Shown here piece by piece: positions 45,160 to 55,689 of a stretch of 64,000 nucleotides of DNA. A program made the translations under genes and the position numbers. The notes beneath the pieces were generated by a model. The model ran no database searches and had not been told where the DNA came from. It was given only the letters and a program-made list of their open reading frames with translations. Origin of the DNA: Chloroflexota bacterium (GTDB taxonomy: Bacteria; Chloroflexota; Anaerolineae; Anaerolineales; Villigracilaceae); assembly GCA_016195815.1 (NCBI GenBank), contig JACPYX010000018.1:186001-250000 (forward strand). The letters are read 5' to 3'. How positions within the stretch are numbered: position 1 is the first letter of the stretch; each line of letters opens with the position of its first letter.

Positions 45160-46368
45160 CTAAGGAGCACTGACAGTGATCGTTCCAATTGTCGTATTGC
45201 TTGATCCGTAATTCAGAAGCGCGTTGTTGCAGGAATATTGAAGATCGTAATGTACGCCGATGGAATATGTCCCGGGCGTTGTGGGCGCAGTAAGGGAATT
45301 TGTGTCATGCCCGGATGCGCCAGGATAAATCCCGGGAATGCCGTTGTAAGCGCAATATACGCCTGAGCCTTCGAGTCCAATCGCTAGCTGGTCAATACAA
45401 CTTGGGCATTCCACAGCACTCCATATCTGATAATCCAAATCCACGGAAAACTGCGCGCCGGGAGCTACTGTAATGTTGTTGCTTGTATTATTGAACAGAA
45501 CATTTGAAATGGTGTAACCATAACCCTGCGTCGGATCAGTGGTAGCTGTAGGCGTATCAACCGGAGGGCGCTTCTTTTTGGTCGGCGGGGGAGCAGGAAC
45601 GTAGGAAGTGGCAGTTGGAGGGATGTTCGTTGCGGTCGGCGCGCTGGTAGCGGTTGATGGAACATCGGTGGCTGTTGGCTCACTGGTGGCAGTCGATTCG
45701 GTTGTGGCGGATGGCGCCGGAAGTGTCAACGATGGGACGACCAAGGTCGCTTCGGGATTGGCGTTTAACCATTCCTGGACTTCCTGCTCGCTCATTTGCT
45801 GGACAAAAGGCGGGGTCTGCGCGTTCAAAACAAAGGCGCTTTGGCCTGTGACCAACGGAAAGTCGCCGCTTTCGTTTTTGATGTTGCAGCTCCCTTCGAG
45901 ACAAGTTAATTTAATGCCGCCGCCTTCCACGACCTCCACCATTAAATATGAGCCAAGCACAGATGCTACGCCGGAGGGCGTCTGCACATTGGCCGAGCCG
46001 CTGGTGAGAACGATCCAAATACGCCCAATATCGAGTTTGAAAGAAGAGGCCAGGCTGTTTCCGGTTGGTGTGTTGGAGATGAGACTAAACAAGGAAGACG
46101 GGGCAATTCGAATAATGGTACCGGTTGAAAGGTCGAGTCTGACGCGGCCATCATCGCCAGTCTGGATTTCTCCATTTTGTTCAAGGATGAAGCCGTTGGA
46201 GACGCGGGTAAAGTCGGCCTGTCCTGTTTGTTTCGCCATGACAGTGCCTTGCAATTCGCTAAATGCGGCACTCAAGGGCGGGATGGCCGTGGCCTTTGGG
46301 GCGCAGGCAGTGAAGATAATGGTAAAGGATAGTAATATGCAAATAAAAACAATAGGCTTCCTTTTCAT
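45160..46368 (-). CDS. FecR-like lipoprotein with Thr/Pro-rich linker
   Basis: 402 residues. Lipobox at IIFTACAP (Cys22). A FecR-type domain (about 35-190: ILEQNGEIQTGDDGRVRLDL, GSYLMVEVVEGG, VTGQSAFVLN) is followed by a low-complexity linker of TSEPTATDVPSTAT-like repeats (about 215-275) and a C-terminal beta domain with four Cys. It is anchored outside the membrane and probably binds surface polymers or senses envelope state; the function is not known. It converges with dnaA. Confidence 0.85.
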   Translation of the reverse strand: MKRKPIVFICILLSFTIIFTACAPKATAIPPLSAAFSELQGTVMAKQTGQADFTRVSNGFILEQNGEIQTGDDGRVRLDLSTGTIIRIAPSSLFSLISNTPTGNSLASSFKLDIGRIWIVLTSGSANVQTPSGVASVLGSYLMVEVVEGGGIKLTCLEGSCNIKNESGDFPLVTGQSAFVLNAQTPPFVQQMSEQEVQEWLNANPEATLVVPSLTLPAPSATTESTATSEPTATDVPSTATSAPTATNIPPTATSYVPAPPPTKKKRPPVDTPTATTDPTQGYGYTISNVLFNNTSNNITVAPGAQFSVDLDYQIWSAVECPSCIDQLAIGLEGSGVYCAYNGIPGIYPGASGHDTNSLTAPTTPGTYSIGVHYDLQYSCNNALLNYGSSNTTIGTITVSAP

Positions 46369-46481
46369 TGCGGCGTCGCTCCTCTTGGATATCTAAATAA
46401 ATTCAAATTGTCCTACTTTGTGCTCTATAAAGAATAGAAAGTGCAAGTATAGCATAAAGATATTCATCCATGCTTTTATGG

Positions 46482-46640
46482 TATAATCCCGCCGCTTCAA
46501 AAGAAGCACATCTTGCCTGGGACGGGCATTGAGCGTCCCTGAGCGGGTCATTGCCTTCTAAAGAGGGCATTATCCCCGCTAAACTCACTCCGTTTGGCGC
46601 CAGCATGACTGCGCGTTGATGAGCGGAATATCAAGGAGAA
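46482..46640 (+). promoter_or_regulatory. rpsB promoter and structured leader
   Basis: TATAAT at 46482-46487. The ~150-base leader has a hairpin GGGACG / CGTCCC (46519-46524, 46534-46539) and a second possible pairing of AGCGGG (46542-46547) with CCCGCT (about 46574-46579). Leader control of rpsB-tsf by S2 is known in other bacteria; here it is inference. AAGGAGAAAG is the ribosome site. Confidence 0.45.
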
Positions 46641-46644
46641 AGAA

Positions 46645-47559
46645 ATGGCCGTCATTTCCATGAAGGCCCTGCTTGAAAGCGGTGTACATTTTGGGCATCG
46701 CACAAACAAGTGGGACCCGCGCATGAAACCGTATATCTTCACCGAGCGTAACGGTATTCATATTATTGACCTTCAGCAGACTGTGAAGCTGTTGAACCAG
46801 GCGTATAACGTTGTCCGCGATACGGTGGCGAACGGCGGAACCGTGATGTTCGTTGGTACAAAACGCCAGGCCCAGGAAACCGTGAAGGAAGAAGCAGAGC
46901 GTTGTGGTATGCCTTACGTTACCGAGCGCTGGCTGGGCGGTATGCTGACTAACTGGTCTACAATGCACGCCCGTATTCAAGAGCTCAATCGCCTTGAGGA
47001 ACTGCGCGACAGCGGGGATATTGCGCGACTGACCAAAAAGGAAGGCCTGTTGATACAGCGTGAGATTGATCGCCTGCTGATACGCCTGTCTGGCGTCCGT
47101 GCGATGAAGCGTGTTCCTGAGCTGGTTTTTATCGTGGATGTAGCTCGCGAAGATGCGGCTGTCCACGAGGCAAACGTGCTGAACATCCCTGTGCTGGCCA
47201 TGGTTGACACGAATTGCAACCCCCTCGGCGTTGACTATGTTGTCCCGTCGAACGATGATGCCATCCGCGCCATTAAACTGTTGGTTGCCAAGGTCGCCGA
47301 CGCTGTTCTCGAAGGTAAAGCCCTGCGCAAGGAAGATGAATCCGCAGAAGCCGCACCTGCCGCCTCGAGTGAGGCTAAATTTGAGAAGCCGCGCACTCGC
47401 AAAGGTCCGAAAGTTGTGGATGCGGATGAAGTTACCGATGAAGGCGCTTTGTTGGGCGAATCCACGCTGGCAAAGTTGAGCGCAACCCGCGCCCCCGAGC
47501 CGGAAAAAACCGAAGAAACCAAGGCGGATGATGCCAAGCCGGCTGAGGCCGCCGAGTAA
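46645..47559 (+). CDS. rpsB: 30S ribosomal protein S2
   Basis: 304 residues. The core is typical (SGVHFGHRTNKWDPRMKPYI; VDTNCNPLGVDYVVPSNDDA). The C-terminus has about 70 extra residues, rich in Glu, Ala and Lys, beyond the usual end, as seen in several phyla. It heads the tsf-pyrH-frr-uppS-cdsA cluster. Confidence 0.98.
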   Translation: MAVISMKALLESGVHFGHRTNKWDPRMKPYIFTERNGIHIIDLQQTVKLLNQAYNVVRDTVANGGTVMFVGTKRQAQETVKEEAERCGMPYVTERWLGGMLTNWSTMHARIQELNRLEELRDSGDIARLTKKEGLLIQREIDRLLIRLSGVRAMKRVPELVFIVDVAREDAAVHEANVLNIPVLAMVDTNCNPLGVDYVVPSNDDAIRAIKLLVAKVADAVLEGKALRKEDESAEAAPAASSEAKFEKPRTRKGPKVVDADEVTDEGALLGESTLAKLSATRAPEPEKTEETKADDAKPAEAAE

Positions 47560-47586
47560 TCAGCCTTTTGAACGAAGGAAATAGAT

Positions 47587-48195
47587 ATGGAAATTACCGC
47601 CGAAATGATCAAGGAATTACGCGCCGCGACCAGTGCTGGCATGTTGGATTGTCGCAAGGCGCTCCAGGAAGCGGATGGCGACTTTCAGAAGGCTGTTGAT
47701 TATCTGCGCGAAAAAGGCATGGCTACGGCCGCCAAACGGGCTGACCGCGATGCTTCGAATGGGACGGTGGAGCTCTACTCTCACGGCGGCGGACGCGTTG
47801 GCGTGATGGTGGAAGTCAACTGCGAGACAGACTTTGTGGCGCGTTCCGAACAATTCCGCAGTCTGGCGCATGAAATTGCTTTGCAGATCGCGGCCAACGC
47901 GCCGAAGTACGTCAAAGCCGAAGATATTCCGGCCACTGAACTGGAGCACGAAGCCGAGATCGCCCGTGCGCGTGCCAAAGAAGAGGGCAAGCCCGATAAA
48001 ATGATGGATAAGATCGTCGAAGGCCGTCTCGAGAAGTTCAAGGATGAAGTAACTTTGCTTCGTCAGGCCTATATCCGCGACGAAAATCTTACAATCGAAA
48101 AGCTCGTAATGCAGAATGTAGCCGCCATTGGCGAAAATGTCATTATCCGCCGCTTTCAACGTTGGGAACTGGGCGAGGGCACGAATCAAGAATAG
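47587..48195 (+). CDS. tsf: elongation factor Ts (short form)
   Basis: Nucleotide-exchange factor for EF-Tu. 202 residues, like the short EF-Ts of Thermus (E. coli has about 280). ITAEMIKELRAATSAGMLDC is the UBA-like N-terminus and VEVNCETDFVARSEQF the family core. It is 27 bases after rpsB and followed by a terminator. Confidence 0.97.
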   Translation: MEITAEMIKELRAATSAGMLDCRKALQEADGDFQKAVDYLREKGMATAAKRADRDASNGTVELYSHGGGRVGVMVEVNCETDFVARSEQFRSLAHEIALQIAANAPKYVKAEDIPATELEHEAEIARARAKEEGKPDKMMDKIVEGRLEKFKDEVTLLRQAYIRDENLTIEKLVMQNVAAIGENVIIRRFQRWELGEGTNQE

Positions 48196-48200
48196 ACGAG

Positions 48201-48230
48201 AAGGCCAACCGGCATCGGTTGGCCTTTTTC
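48201..48230 (+). terminator. terminator after tsf
   Basis: AAGGCCAACC / GGTTGGCCTT with loop GGCATC's centre, followed by TTTCTT. Confidence 0.9.
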
Positions 48231-48266
48231 TTAAACAAGCGATTCATATCCAATCCTTCTTTATGA

Positions 48267-49001
<735 letters not shown>

Positions 49002-49015
49002 TTTGTTTTACTCAG

Positions 49016-49054
49016 AAGCAGATGAACGCAGATACCATCTGCGTTCATCTGCTT
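49016..49054 (+). terminator. terminator after pyrH
   Basis: Perfect 18-base arms (49016-49033, 49037-49054), AAGCAGATGAACGCAGAT and its complement, with loop ACC. The words GCAGATGAACGCAGAT also resemble a dispersed intergenic repeat. Confidence 0.8.
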
Positions 49055-49163
49055 ATTTGGCAGGCTCTCAATTTTCTTCAAAGTCTCTCTGCTTTGCTTC
49101 TCCCATAGCATAAATTGAAGTTTTAGTGTATCCTTAAACCGACTAATCCCACCGGAGGCCGAA

Positions 49164-49721
49164 GTGATTAAAGACCTTCTGAAAGACGCCGAAACCCGCA
49201 TGTCGGGCGCGATCAAATCCCTGGCTGACGATCTGGCGGCCATTCGCACGGGGCGTGCCAACCCCTCGCTCGTTGAAAGATTGATGATCAACTACTATGA
49301 CACACCGACGCCCCTGATGCAATTGGCGTCTATCAGCGTGCCTGAACCGCGTTCGTTGATGATCAAACCTTTTGATGCCACCACGCTCAAGGAAATCGAA
49401 AAAGCAATTCAAGCCTCGGACCTGGGACTGAATCCCAATACCGATGGCAAAGTGATCCACCTCAACCTGCCGCCACTCACCGAAGACCGCCGCCGCGACC
49501 TTGTGAAGCAGGTGCATGCGCGGCTGGAAGAAGCGCGAATCGCCATTCGCAATATCCGCCGTGATTCGCACAACGATATGCGTGACTTTGAGAAGGAAAA
49601 ACTAATTTCTGAAGATGACCTGGCGGGCGGCGAAGAAGATCTGCAGAAACTCACTGACAAGTTCGTCGAAGAAGTCAATGAAACCGGCAAGAAAAAAGAA
49701 AACGAGATCATGGAAGTCTGA
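49164..49721 (+). CDS. frr: ribosome recycling factor
   Basis: 185 residues. GRANPSLVERLMINYYDTPT and PLTEDRRRDLVKQVH are family signatures. It starts with GTG at 49164, with GGAGG a few bases upstream. It releases ribosomes after termination together with EF-G. Confidence 0.97.
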   Translation: MIKDLLKDAETRMSGAIKSLADDLAAIRTGRANPSLVERLMINYYDTPTPLMQLASISVPEPRSLMIKPFDATTLKEIEKAIQASDLGLNPNTDGKVIHLNLPPLTEDRRRDLVKQVHARLEEARIAIRNIRRDSHNDMRDFEKEKLISEDDLAGGEEDLQKLTDKFVEEVNETGKKKENEIMEV

Positions 49722-49816
49722 TCGGCTGAATGGGTCTAACAAGTCTTACCGGTCCGACTGATTCCTGGCAAAACTTGTTGGACTCGCAAGACTTATTAGA
49801 CTTATTTGATAAAAGC

Positions 49817-50555
<739 letters not shown>

Positions 50556-50563
<8 letters not shown>

Positions 50564-51359
50564 GCGAACAATTACCGCTTTAGTACTGCTGGCAATTCTC
50601 ATGCCTGCCATCCTGTTCGGGGGAGTGCTGTACTTTATGTTCATCAGTTTTTTTGTTGTAACCGCTTCGTGGGAATATGTTCATATGTTCCGCGCCATTA
50701 AATTTGAACCATCCATCTACCTTACGGTTGGAGGAACATTTGTCATTTTGGCTGTGCGCGCCTTCTGGCCTCAGTTCATCGAGTTTGGCTTTCTGGCCCT
50801 CATCCTGTCAGCCATGACATATCATCTTTTCGAATACGAGCGCGGTCGAAACGAGGCCGCGCTCGATCTCGTGATCACCCTCGGCGGACTCGCCTACCTT
50901 GGCTGGGTCGGCGGCTACATGATCGATCTGCGTTCCCTGCCCAATGGCGGCTGGTGGGTGATGTTCATCTTTCCTGTTGTCTGGCTGGCCGACTCGGGAG
51001 CTTACAGCATTGGAGCGCGCTATGGCAAACACCAAATGTTCCCGCGCCTTAGCCCCAGGAAATCCTGGGAAGGGTATTGGGCTGGCGTCTTAATGGGCAC
51101 TTTATATGGTGGATTTTTTGCTTTCGCTTACACAAAATTTGGTCCGCTTCATGTACAGATCTGGCAGGGCGTTCTGATTGGTTTTGTATTAAGCACAGTC
51201 ACCACTCTGGGTGATCTTGCCGAGAGCCTGTTCAAGCGCGAGGCCCTGATTAAAGATTCGGGCAACCTGTTCCCCGGTCATGGCGGCGCGTTCGACCGTA
51301 TTGACTCGTTGATCTGGGCGGCTGCCATCGGCGTTTACATTGTTAAATATTTCTTCTAA
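50556..51359 (+). CDS. cdsA: phosphatidate cytidylyltransferase CdsA
   Basis: Makes CDP-diacylglycerol for phospholipid synthesis. 267 residues, about seven or eight transmembrane helices. The C-terminal signature is SPRKSWEGYWAGVL ... GDLAESLFKREALIKDSGNL then FPGHGGAFDRIDSL. The ATG at 50556 overlaps uppS by eight bases. Confidence 0.97.
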
Positions 51360-51376
51360 TAAGCCTGGAGAGGTTT

Positions 51377-52366
51377 ATGAACCATCAAAGCGAACCAACT
51401 CGTAATCTTGCGCTTGAACTGGCGCGCGTCACCGAAGCCGCGGCACTCTCGGCTGGACGCTTCATGGGGCGCGGCGACAAGGAGGCCGCCGATGCGGCCG
51501 CGGTCAATGCCATGCGCCTTGTGCTTGGCACGGTTGACATGAATGGCATCATCGTGATTGGCGAGGGCGAAAAGGATAATGCCCCCATGTTATACAATGG
51601 CGAAAACGTGGGCAACGGCTCTTCCCCCGACGTGGATGTGGCTGTGGACCCCATTGACGGAACCCGCCCTTTGGCATTTGGCCGCACCAACTCGCTCTCG
51701 ACGGTTGCCATTGCCCCGCGCGGCACAATGTTCAACCCGGGGCCTTTCGTTTATATGAATAAGCTGGCGGTCGGGCCCGAAGCCAAAGGCGCGATCAACA
51801 TCGAGAAATCCATCACTGAGAATCTTAAGGCAATTGCGAAAGCCAAAGGTAAAGCCGTCGAAGATCTGACAACTATCATTCTCGAACGCCCTCGTCACGA
51901 TGCCATGATTGCCGAAATTCGCAAAGCCGGCGCGCGCATCCGCATCATCCCCGATGGCGATGTGGCTGCGGCCTTGATGACATCCATGCCCGATACCGGC
52001 GTGGATGTGTTGATTGGCATTGGCGGCACGCCCGAAGGTGTGCTGGTAGCTTGCGCCCTGCGCGCCATGGGTGGAGAGATCCAAGGCAAGTTGTATGCGC
52101 GTGACGAAGATGAACTCCGCCGCGGACGCGAAGCCGGCTATGACTTCGATAAAGTTCTCACGATGGATGATCTTGTCTCATCTGAAGATGTTTTCTTTGC
52201 CGCCACCGGAATCACCGACGGCGAATTGCTCAAAGGGGTGCGTTACTTTGGCGACGGCGCACGCACTGATTCCATTGTTGTGCGCGGCCTGACAGGCACC
52301 GTTCGCCAGATCACCGCCACGCATCGTCTCGATAAACTGGATCATCTGGGATCGATCCACTACTAG
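51377..52366 (+). CDS. glpX: fructose-1,6-bisphosphatase class II GlpX
   Basis: Gluconeogenic phosphatase. 329 residues with IVIGEGEKDNAPMLYNGE and DVAVDPIDGTRPLAFGRTNS, the Li-sensitive phosphatase metal site, then GIGGTPEGVLVACALRAMGG. GGAGAGG precedes the ATG. Its stop codon is part of the terminator hairpin. Confidence 0.97.
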   Translation: MNHQSEPTRNLALELARVTEAAALSAGRFMGRGDKEAADAAAVNAMRLVLGTVDMNGIIVIGEGEKDNAPMLYNGENVGNGSSPDVDVAVDPIDGTRPLAFGRTNSLSTVAIAPRGTMFNPGPFVYMNKLAVGPEAKGAINIEKSITENLKAIAKAKGKAVEDLTTIILERPRHDAMIAEIRKAGARIRIIPDGDVAAALMTSMPDTGVDVLIGIGGTPEGVLVACALRAMGGEIQGKLYARDEDELRRGREAGYDFDKVLTMDDLVSSEDVFFAATGITDGELLKGVRYFGDGARTDSIVVRGLTGTVRQITATHRLDKLDHLGSIHY

Positions 52367-52406
52367 CAAAATGACCGTCGCTTCCAAAGCGACGGTCATT
52401 TTGCTA
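52364..52406 (+). terminator. terminator overlapping the glpX stop
   Basis: Perfect 20-base arms (52364-52383 and 52387-52406) with loop CCA. The first three bases are the glpX stop TAG. Confidence 0.9.
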
Positions 52407-52412
52407 AATTGC

Positions 52413-52441
52413 TTGACACATCCCTGCCTTATACGTATAAT
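52413..52441 (+). promoter_or_regulatory. consensus sigma-70 promoter of the tRNA-Asn gene
   Basis: TTGACA (52413-52418), 17-base spacer, TATAAT (52436-52441). Both hexamers are perfect. The tRNA begins 12 bases downstream. Confidence 0.93.
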
Positions 52442-52452
52442 CCCCGTCGCCT

Positions 52453-52524
52453 TCCTCGCTAGCTCAATGGCAGAGCGGGCGGCTGTTAACCGCTAGGTTC
52501 GAGGTTCAAGTCCTCGGCGAGGAG
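52453..52524 (+). tRNA. tRNA-Asn (GUU anticodon)
   Basis: Cloverleaf: acceptor TCCTCGC / GCGAGGA, D arm GCTCAATGGCAGAGC, anticodon loop CTGTTAA with GTT, T arm GAGGTTCAAGTCCTC. Discriminator G at 52524. CCA is not encoded (CTA follows). Confidence 0.96.
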
Positions 52525-52525
52525 C

Positions 52526-52549
52526 TAAGCCCTGTCACGGGGCTTTTTG
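52526..52549 (+). terminator. terminator after tRNA-Asn
   Basis: AAGCCC / GGGGCTT hairpin with loop TGTCAC followed by TTTTTG. Confidence 0.88.
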
Positions 52550-52694
52550 TTTAAGTGTGATGCGTGTTGCGGGCATGGTATTCAATGGACTTTATCGGGA
52601 ATAGCGCGCGAACCATCCTATCCACTACTGTCTGCTTCTTCGTCGAAGAGCTTTTTCTAATTTCAAGCATCTCAGGGATTATAATTTTCCCGGT

Positions 52695-54098
52695 ATGGAC
52701 TTCCTCCGCAATGTCTTCGCGCTCAACCGCGAGATCATCTACTTTGTTTACGGGCTGGTCTTTTTCGTGCTGGGCTTGGCCATTAGCCTGCAATCCCGCT
52801 ATACATCGCGGCTCGAACTTGCCCGCAATTTGAAATGGCTGGCGGCTTTCGGTTTTACGCACGGCTTTCACGAGTGGGGCGATCTGTTCATCCCCATCCA
52901 GGCGGAATATTTGCCGGCCCCGGCGGTGCTTTTTCTCCAGCACATTCATCTGATCCTGCTGGCCGTTTCCTTTGCGTTCCTGTTCGAATTTGGGCTGTCC
53001 CTGCTCAGCCCGTTTGGCAACTGGCATTGGCTGCGCCTCATTGTAATTGGTGTCACAGCAGTTTGGCTGTTTGTGATGTGGTTCCCGCTCCATCTCTGGC
53101 TGACGGACGCGCAGGCATGGCACAGCACCGCCAGCGCGCTGGCGCGCTACTTCATCGGTTTGCCCGGCGGAGTGTTCGCGGCCTACGCCTTGCGCAAATA
53201 TGCCATTCAACGCATTGCCCCGATGAACGTGCCGCGCATCTTCAATGCCATGCGGGCGGCCGGCATTACGCTATTCTTCTATGGCGTGATTGCAGGATTG
53301 ATTGGGCCGCGGGTTGATTTCTTTCCGGGAAACTGGCTGAACGGCGAAACTTTTACAGCCTGGTTCGTCGTCCCGCCTCAGCTTGTGCGGGCTGTTATTG
53401 GATTGACGCTGGCTCTCACAACCATTCGCGCGCTTGAAATTTTTGATATCGAGACCGAACAACGCTTCGAGACCTTGCAGAAACAGCAGATTCTCTCCTC
53501 CGAACGCGAACGTTTCGCCCGCGAACTGCATGATGGCACGATCCAGAAAATGTACACGGCTGGATTGCTGATCCGCTCGGTTCGGAATCTGACCCGCGCC
53601 GGTTCGCGCCTGACCGGGCGTCTCGCGACCGCCTTGGATGTGCTGGATGACGCCATCGGCGACCTGCGGCACAACCTGGGCATATTGAACGCCGCCGGGG
53701 AATCTCAGCAATCACTGGATGTTGCTTTGCAGGAACTGGCCTCTGATCCGCGCTTCGGCTCGCTCGTCACTGTGACTTTGGACCTGAGTCTGCCCGAAGC
53801 GGCGGAGATTTCCCCCGAGCGCGCCGCGCACGTTCTGTCCATCGTGCGCGAGGCGCTTGCAAACATCGTCCGCCATGCGCGCGCCCATCATGCGCGCATC
53901 TTCGTGCGCCACATTGAGGATCGCCTTCACGTCGCGGTCACAGACGACGGAGCCGGTATTCCGCTTCACGTCGAGGAAGGATACGGGCTTCGCAACATGC
54001 GTGACCGCGCTTCATTGCTGGGCGGCCGCCTCGACATTCAGAACACAGGCAAAGGCACGCGCCTGACCCTGGATGTTCCCTGGGGAGTCTCGAAATGA
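52695..54098 (+). CDS. membrane sensor histidine kinase (HisKA_3)
   Basis: 467 residues. About seven transmembrane helices form the N-terminal sensor (to about 250), with many His/Trp/Phe residues (FTHGFHEWGDLF, LQHIHLILLAV). Then a HisKA_3 helix with phospho-His in RFARELHDGTIQKM and an HATPase domain (REALANIVRHARAHHA, DDGAGIP, GYGLRNMRDRA). It pairs with the response regulator, which overlaps it by four bases. A TATAAT lies only nine bases before the ATG, so the mRNA may be leaderless. The signal is unknown. Confidence 0.92.
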   Translation: MDFLRNVFALNREIIYFVYGLVFFVLGLAISLQSRYTSRLELARNLKWLAAFGFTHGFHEWGDLFIPIQAEYLPAPAVLFLQHIHLILLAVSFAFLFEFGLSLLSPFGNWHWLRLIVIGVTAVWLFVMWFPLHLWLTDAQAWHSTASALARYFIGLPGGVFAAYALRKYAIQRIAPMNVPRIFNAMRAAGITLFFYGVIAGLIGPRVDFFPGNWLNGETFTAWFVVPPQLVRAVIGLTLALTTIRALEIFDIETEQRFETLQKQQILSSERERFARELHDGTIQKMYTAGLLIRSVRNLTRAGSRLTGRLATALDVLDDAIGDLRHNLGILNAAGESQQSLDVALQELASDPRFGSLVTVTLDLSLPEAAEISPERAAHVLSIVREALANIVRHARAHHARIFVRHIEDRLHVAVTDDGAGIPLHVEEGYGLRNMRDRASLLGGRLDIQNTGKGTRLTLDVPWGVSK

Positions 54099-54757
54099 AA
54101 AAGATCCGCGTCATTCTGGTGGACGATCACGCGTTGGTTCGGCTGGGGCTGATGACGCTGATCAACGATCAGCCGGATATGACGATTGTCGGCGAAGCCG
54201 GCACAGGTGCGGAGGCGATGCGCCTCGTCGAAAGATTGAAGCCGGAAGTGGCGCTGATGGATATTCGCCTGCCCGGCGAGGGAGGCCTGGAAGCGACGCG
54301 CCAGATCTCGGAACGTTTTCCGCAGACACGCGTCATCATGCTGACCTCGTTCGCGGATGAGGAACTGGTGGTGCAGGCCATACGCGCCGGCGCGGCGGGT
54401 TACTTGTTGAAGGAAGTGGGCAATGATGAGGTCCTGAACGCGATCCGCTCTGCCGCGGCCGGTAAGGCCGTGCTGGATGCGTCCACCACGGCGCGCCTGT
54501 TCCAGCGCGTGCTTAAATCTGAACGCCAGGCGGATAAAGACGCCTTCCGCGATCTTTCCGTCCGCGAGCTGGATGTGCTGCGCGAAGTGGCGCAGGGCAA
54601 AACCAACGGCGAGATCGCCGCTTTGCTCCACCTGAGCGAAAAAACCGTGCGGAATCATGTCAGCGCGATCCTGGATAAACTGCATTTTTCCAACCGCATC
54701 GAACTGGCAACCTATGCTACCCAGCATCATCTGGATGAACGATACAGGCGCGAATAA
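54095..54757 (+). CDS. NarL/FixJ-type response regulator
   Basis: 220 residues. The receiver domain has Asp10-Asp11 and the phospho-acceptor Asp56 (VALMDIRLPGEGG), Thr in MLTSFAD and Lys in YLLKEVG; the C-terminal LuxR-type helix-turn-helix has LREVAQGKTNGEIAALLHLS then EKTVRNHVSAIL. It is translationally coupled to the kinase. Targets are not evident; the flanking DoxX gene is on the opposite strand. Confidence 0.95.
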   Translation: MKKIRVILVDDHALVRLGLMTLINDQPDMTIVGEAGTGAEAMRLVERLKPEVALMDIRLPGEGGLEATRQISERFPQTRVIMLTSFADEELVVQAIRAGAAGYLLKEVGNDEVLNAIRSAAAGKAVLDASTTARLFQRVLKSERQADKDAFRDLSVRELDVLREVAQGKTNGEIAALLHLSEKTVRNHVSAILDKLHFSNRIELATYATQHHLDERYRRE

Positions 54758-54790
54758 AAAAACGGACGGCGAAATTTCGCCGTCCGTTTT
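54757..54790. terminator. bidirectional terminator after the response regulator
   Basis: A perfect 34-base palindrome with no spacer, AAAAACGGACGGCGAAA and its complement, T-run at both ends. Confidence 0.92.
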
Positions 54791-54826
54791 TGTGTTAGCG
54801 TAACTCGTTCAATCGGCCGCGGCGGG

Positions 54827-55477
54827 TTAATCTGCGCCGGACATAACTTGCGAACAGGTGGAGTCATTGCAACCGCAGGCGGCGGCTGAGGCAGGCTCTC
54901 TCCTGCCGGATAACGCGCCGATGGTTCTCCGCCGGTCCGCCCAGAATGCGACGCGCGGCAGAACGAAGTAATCCACGCCGAGATAACCGGCCACTTTCCA
55001 TGCCATGAAAAGAACCACTGACACAACCAGGAACATGCCGTTGACGCTGGCCGATCCGGCCATGATAAAGTTCCAGTTCATAAAGCCGCCAAAGAAAGCG
55101 GCCGCGCCGACGAACAAGCCGATGATCAGCGAGATGCCGATGAATAGCTCGCCGAGCACGATCAGTTTGGCGAACCAGGTGTAGGCCTGCGCGTCCAGCA
55201 TAGACTGGAGGAAGGCGCGGTACCAGTCGAAGCTGATGGCCGGGCGGCCCTGCTCCGGCACCAGCACGGCTTTGCTCCAAAAACCTTTCAAGGCCTCGCC
55301 GCTTTGCATCCAGGCTGGGTTGCTGAATTTTCCCAAACCCGATTCGAGCCATTGCCAGCCCAGCCATAGGCGAAGGACCAGCCAAATTACAGATGCGCGT
55401 TTATCGTTCAACAAAGCCGTGATGAACGATGGATTGCGAAGTGCCGCGCCTTTGAGGGTGGTAACAGAGGTAGTCAT
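54827..55477 (-). CDS. DoxX-family membrane protein with Cys-rich tail
   Basis: 216 residues, four or five transmembrane helices. LVLRLWLGWQWLESGLGKFS is the DoxX start and LGELFIGISLIIGLFVGAAA its second signature. DoxX was described as a thiosulfate:quinone oxidoreductase subunit and in oxidative-stress complexes. The end CGCNDSTCSQV has three Cys that could bind a metal. The ATG at 55477 has GGAGAAG. Confidence 0.88.
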   Translation of the reverse strand: MTTSVTTLKGAALRNPSFITALLNDKRASVIWLVLRLWLGWQWLESGLGKFSNPAWMQSGEALKGFWSKAVLVPEQGRPAISFDWYRAFLQSMLDAQAYTWFAKLIVLGELFIGISLIIGLFVGAAAFFGGFMNWNFIMAGSASVNGMFLVVSVVLFMAWKVAGYLGVDYFVLPRVAFWADRRRTIGALSGRREPASAAACGCNDSTCSQVMSGAD

Positions 55478-55689
55478 TTTATCTTCTCCTTTGCTTGAAA
55501 CTCGATGAATATGACTGATTACGTCTCCAATATACGACTTTCCTGTGCGGCGCGGCAGGTGCGGGTGTCCCATTAAAACAGGGACACGTGTACCGATTTA
55601 TCTTGTTTAGGGAATGTTGTGGTGAAGGTCTATGTTCAAAGCGAGTTGCATTTGCCGCAGTATAATCACGCCATTCGCCAAAGGAGACC

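Noticed and set aside
52551-53210. Minus-strand open frame opposite the membrane histidine kinase
   Set aside because: The kinase is certain from its motifs and coupling to the regulator; the reverse frame has none.
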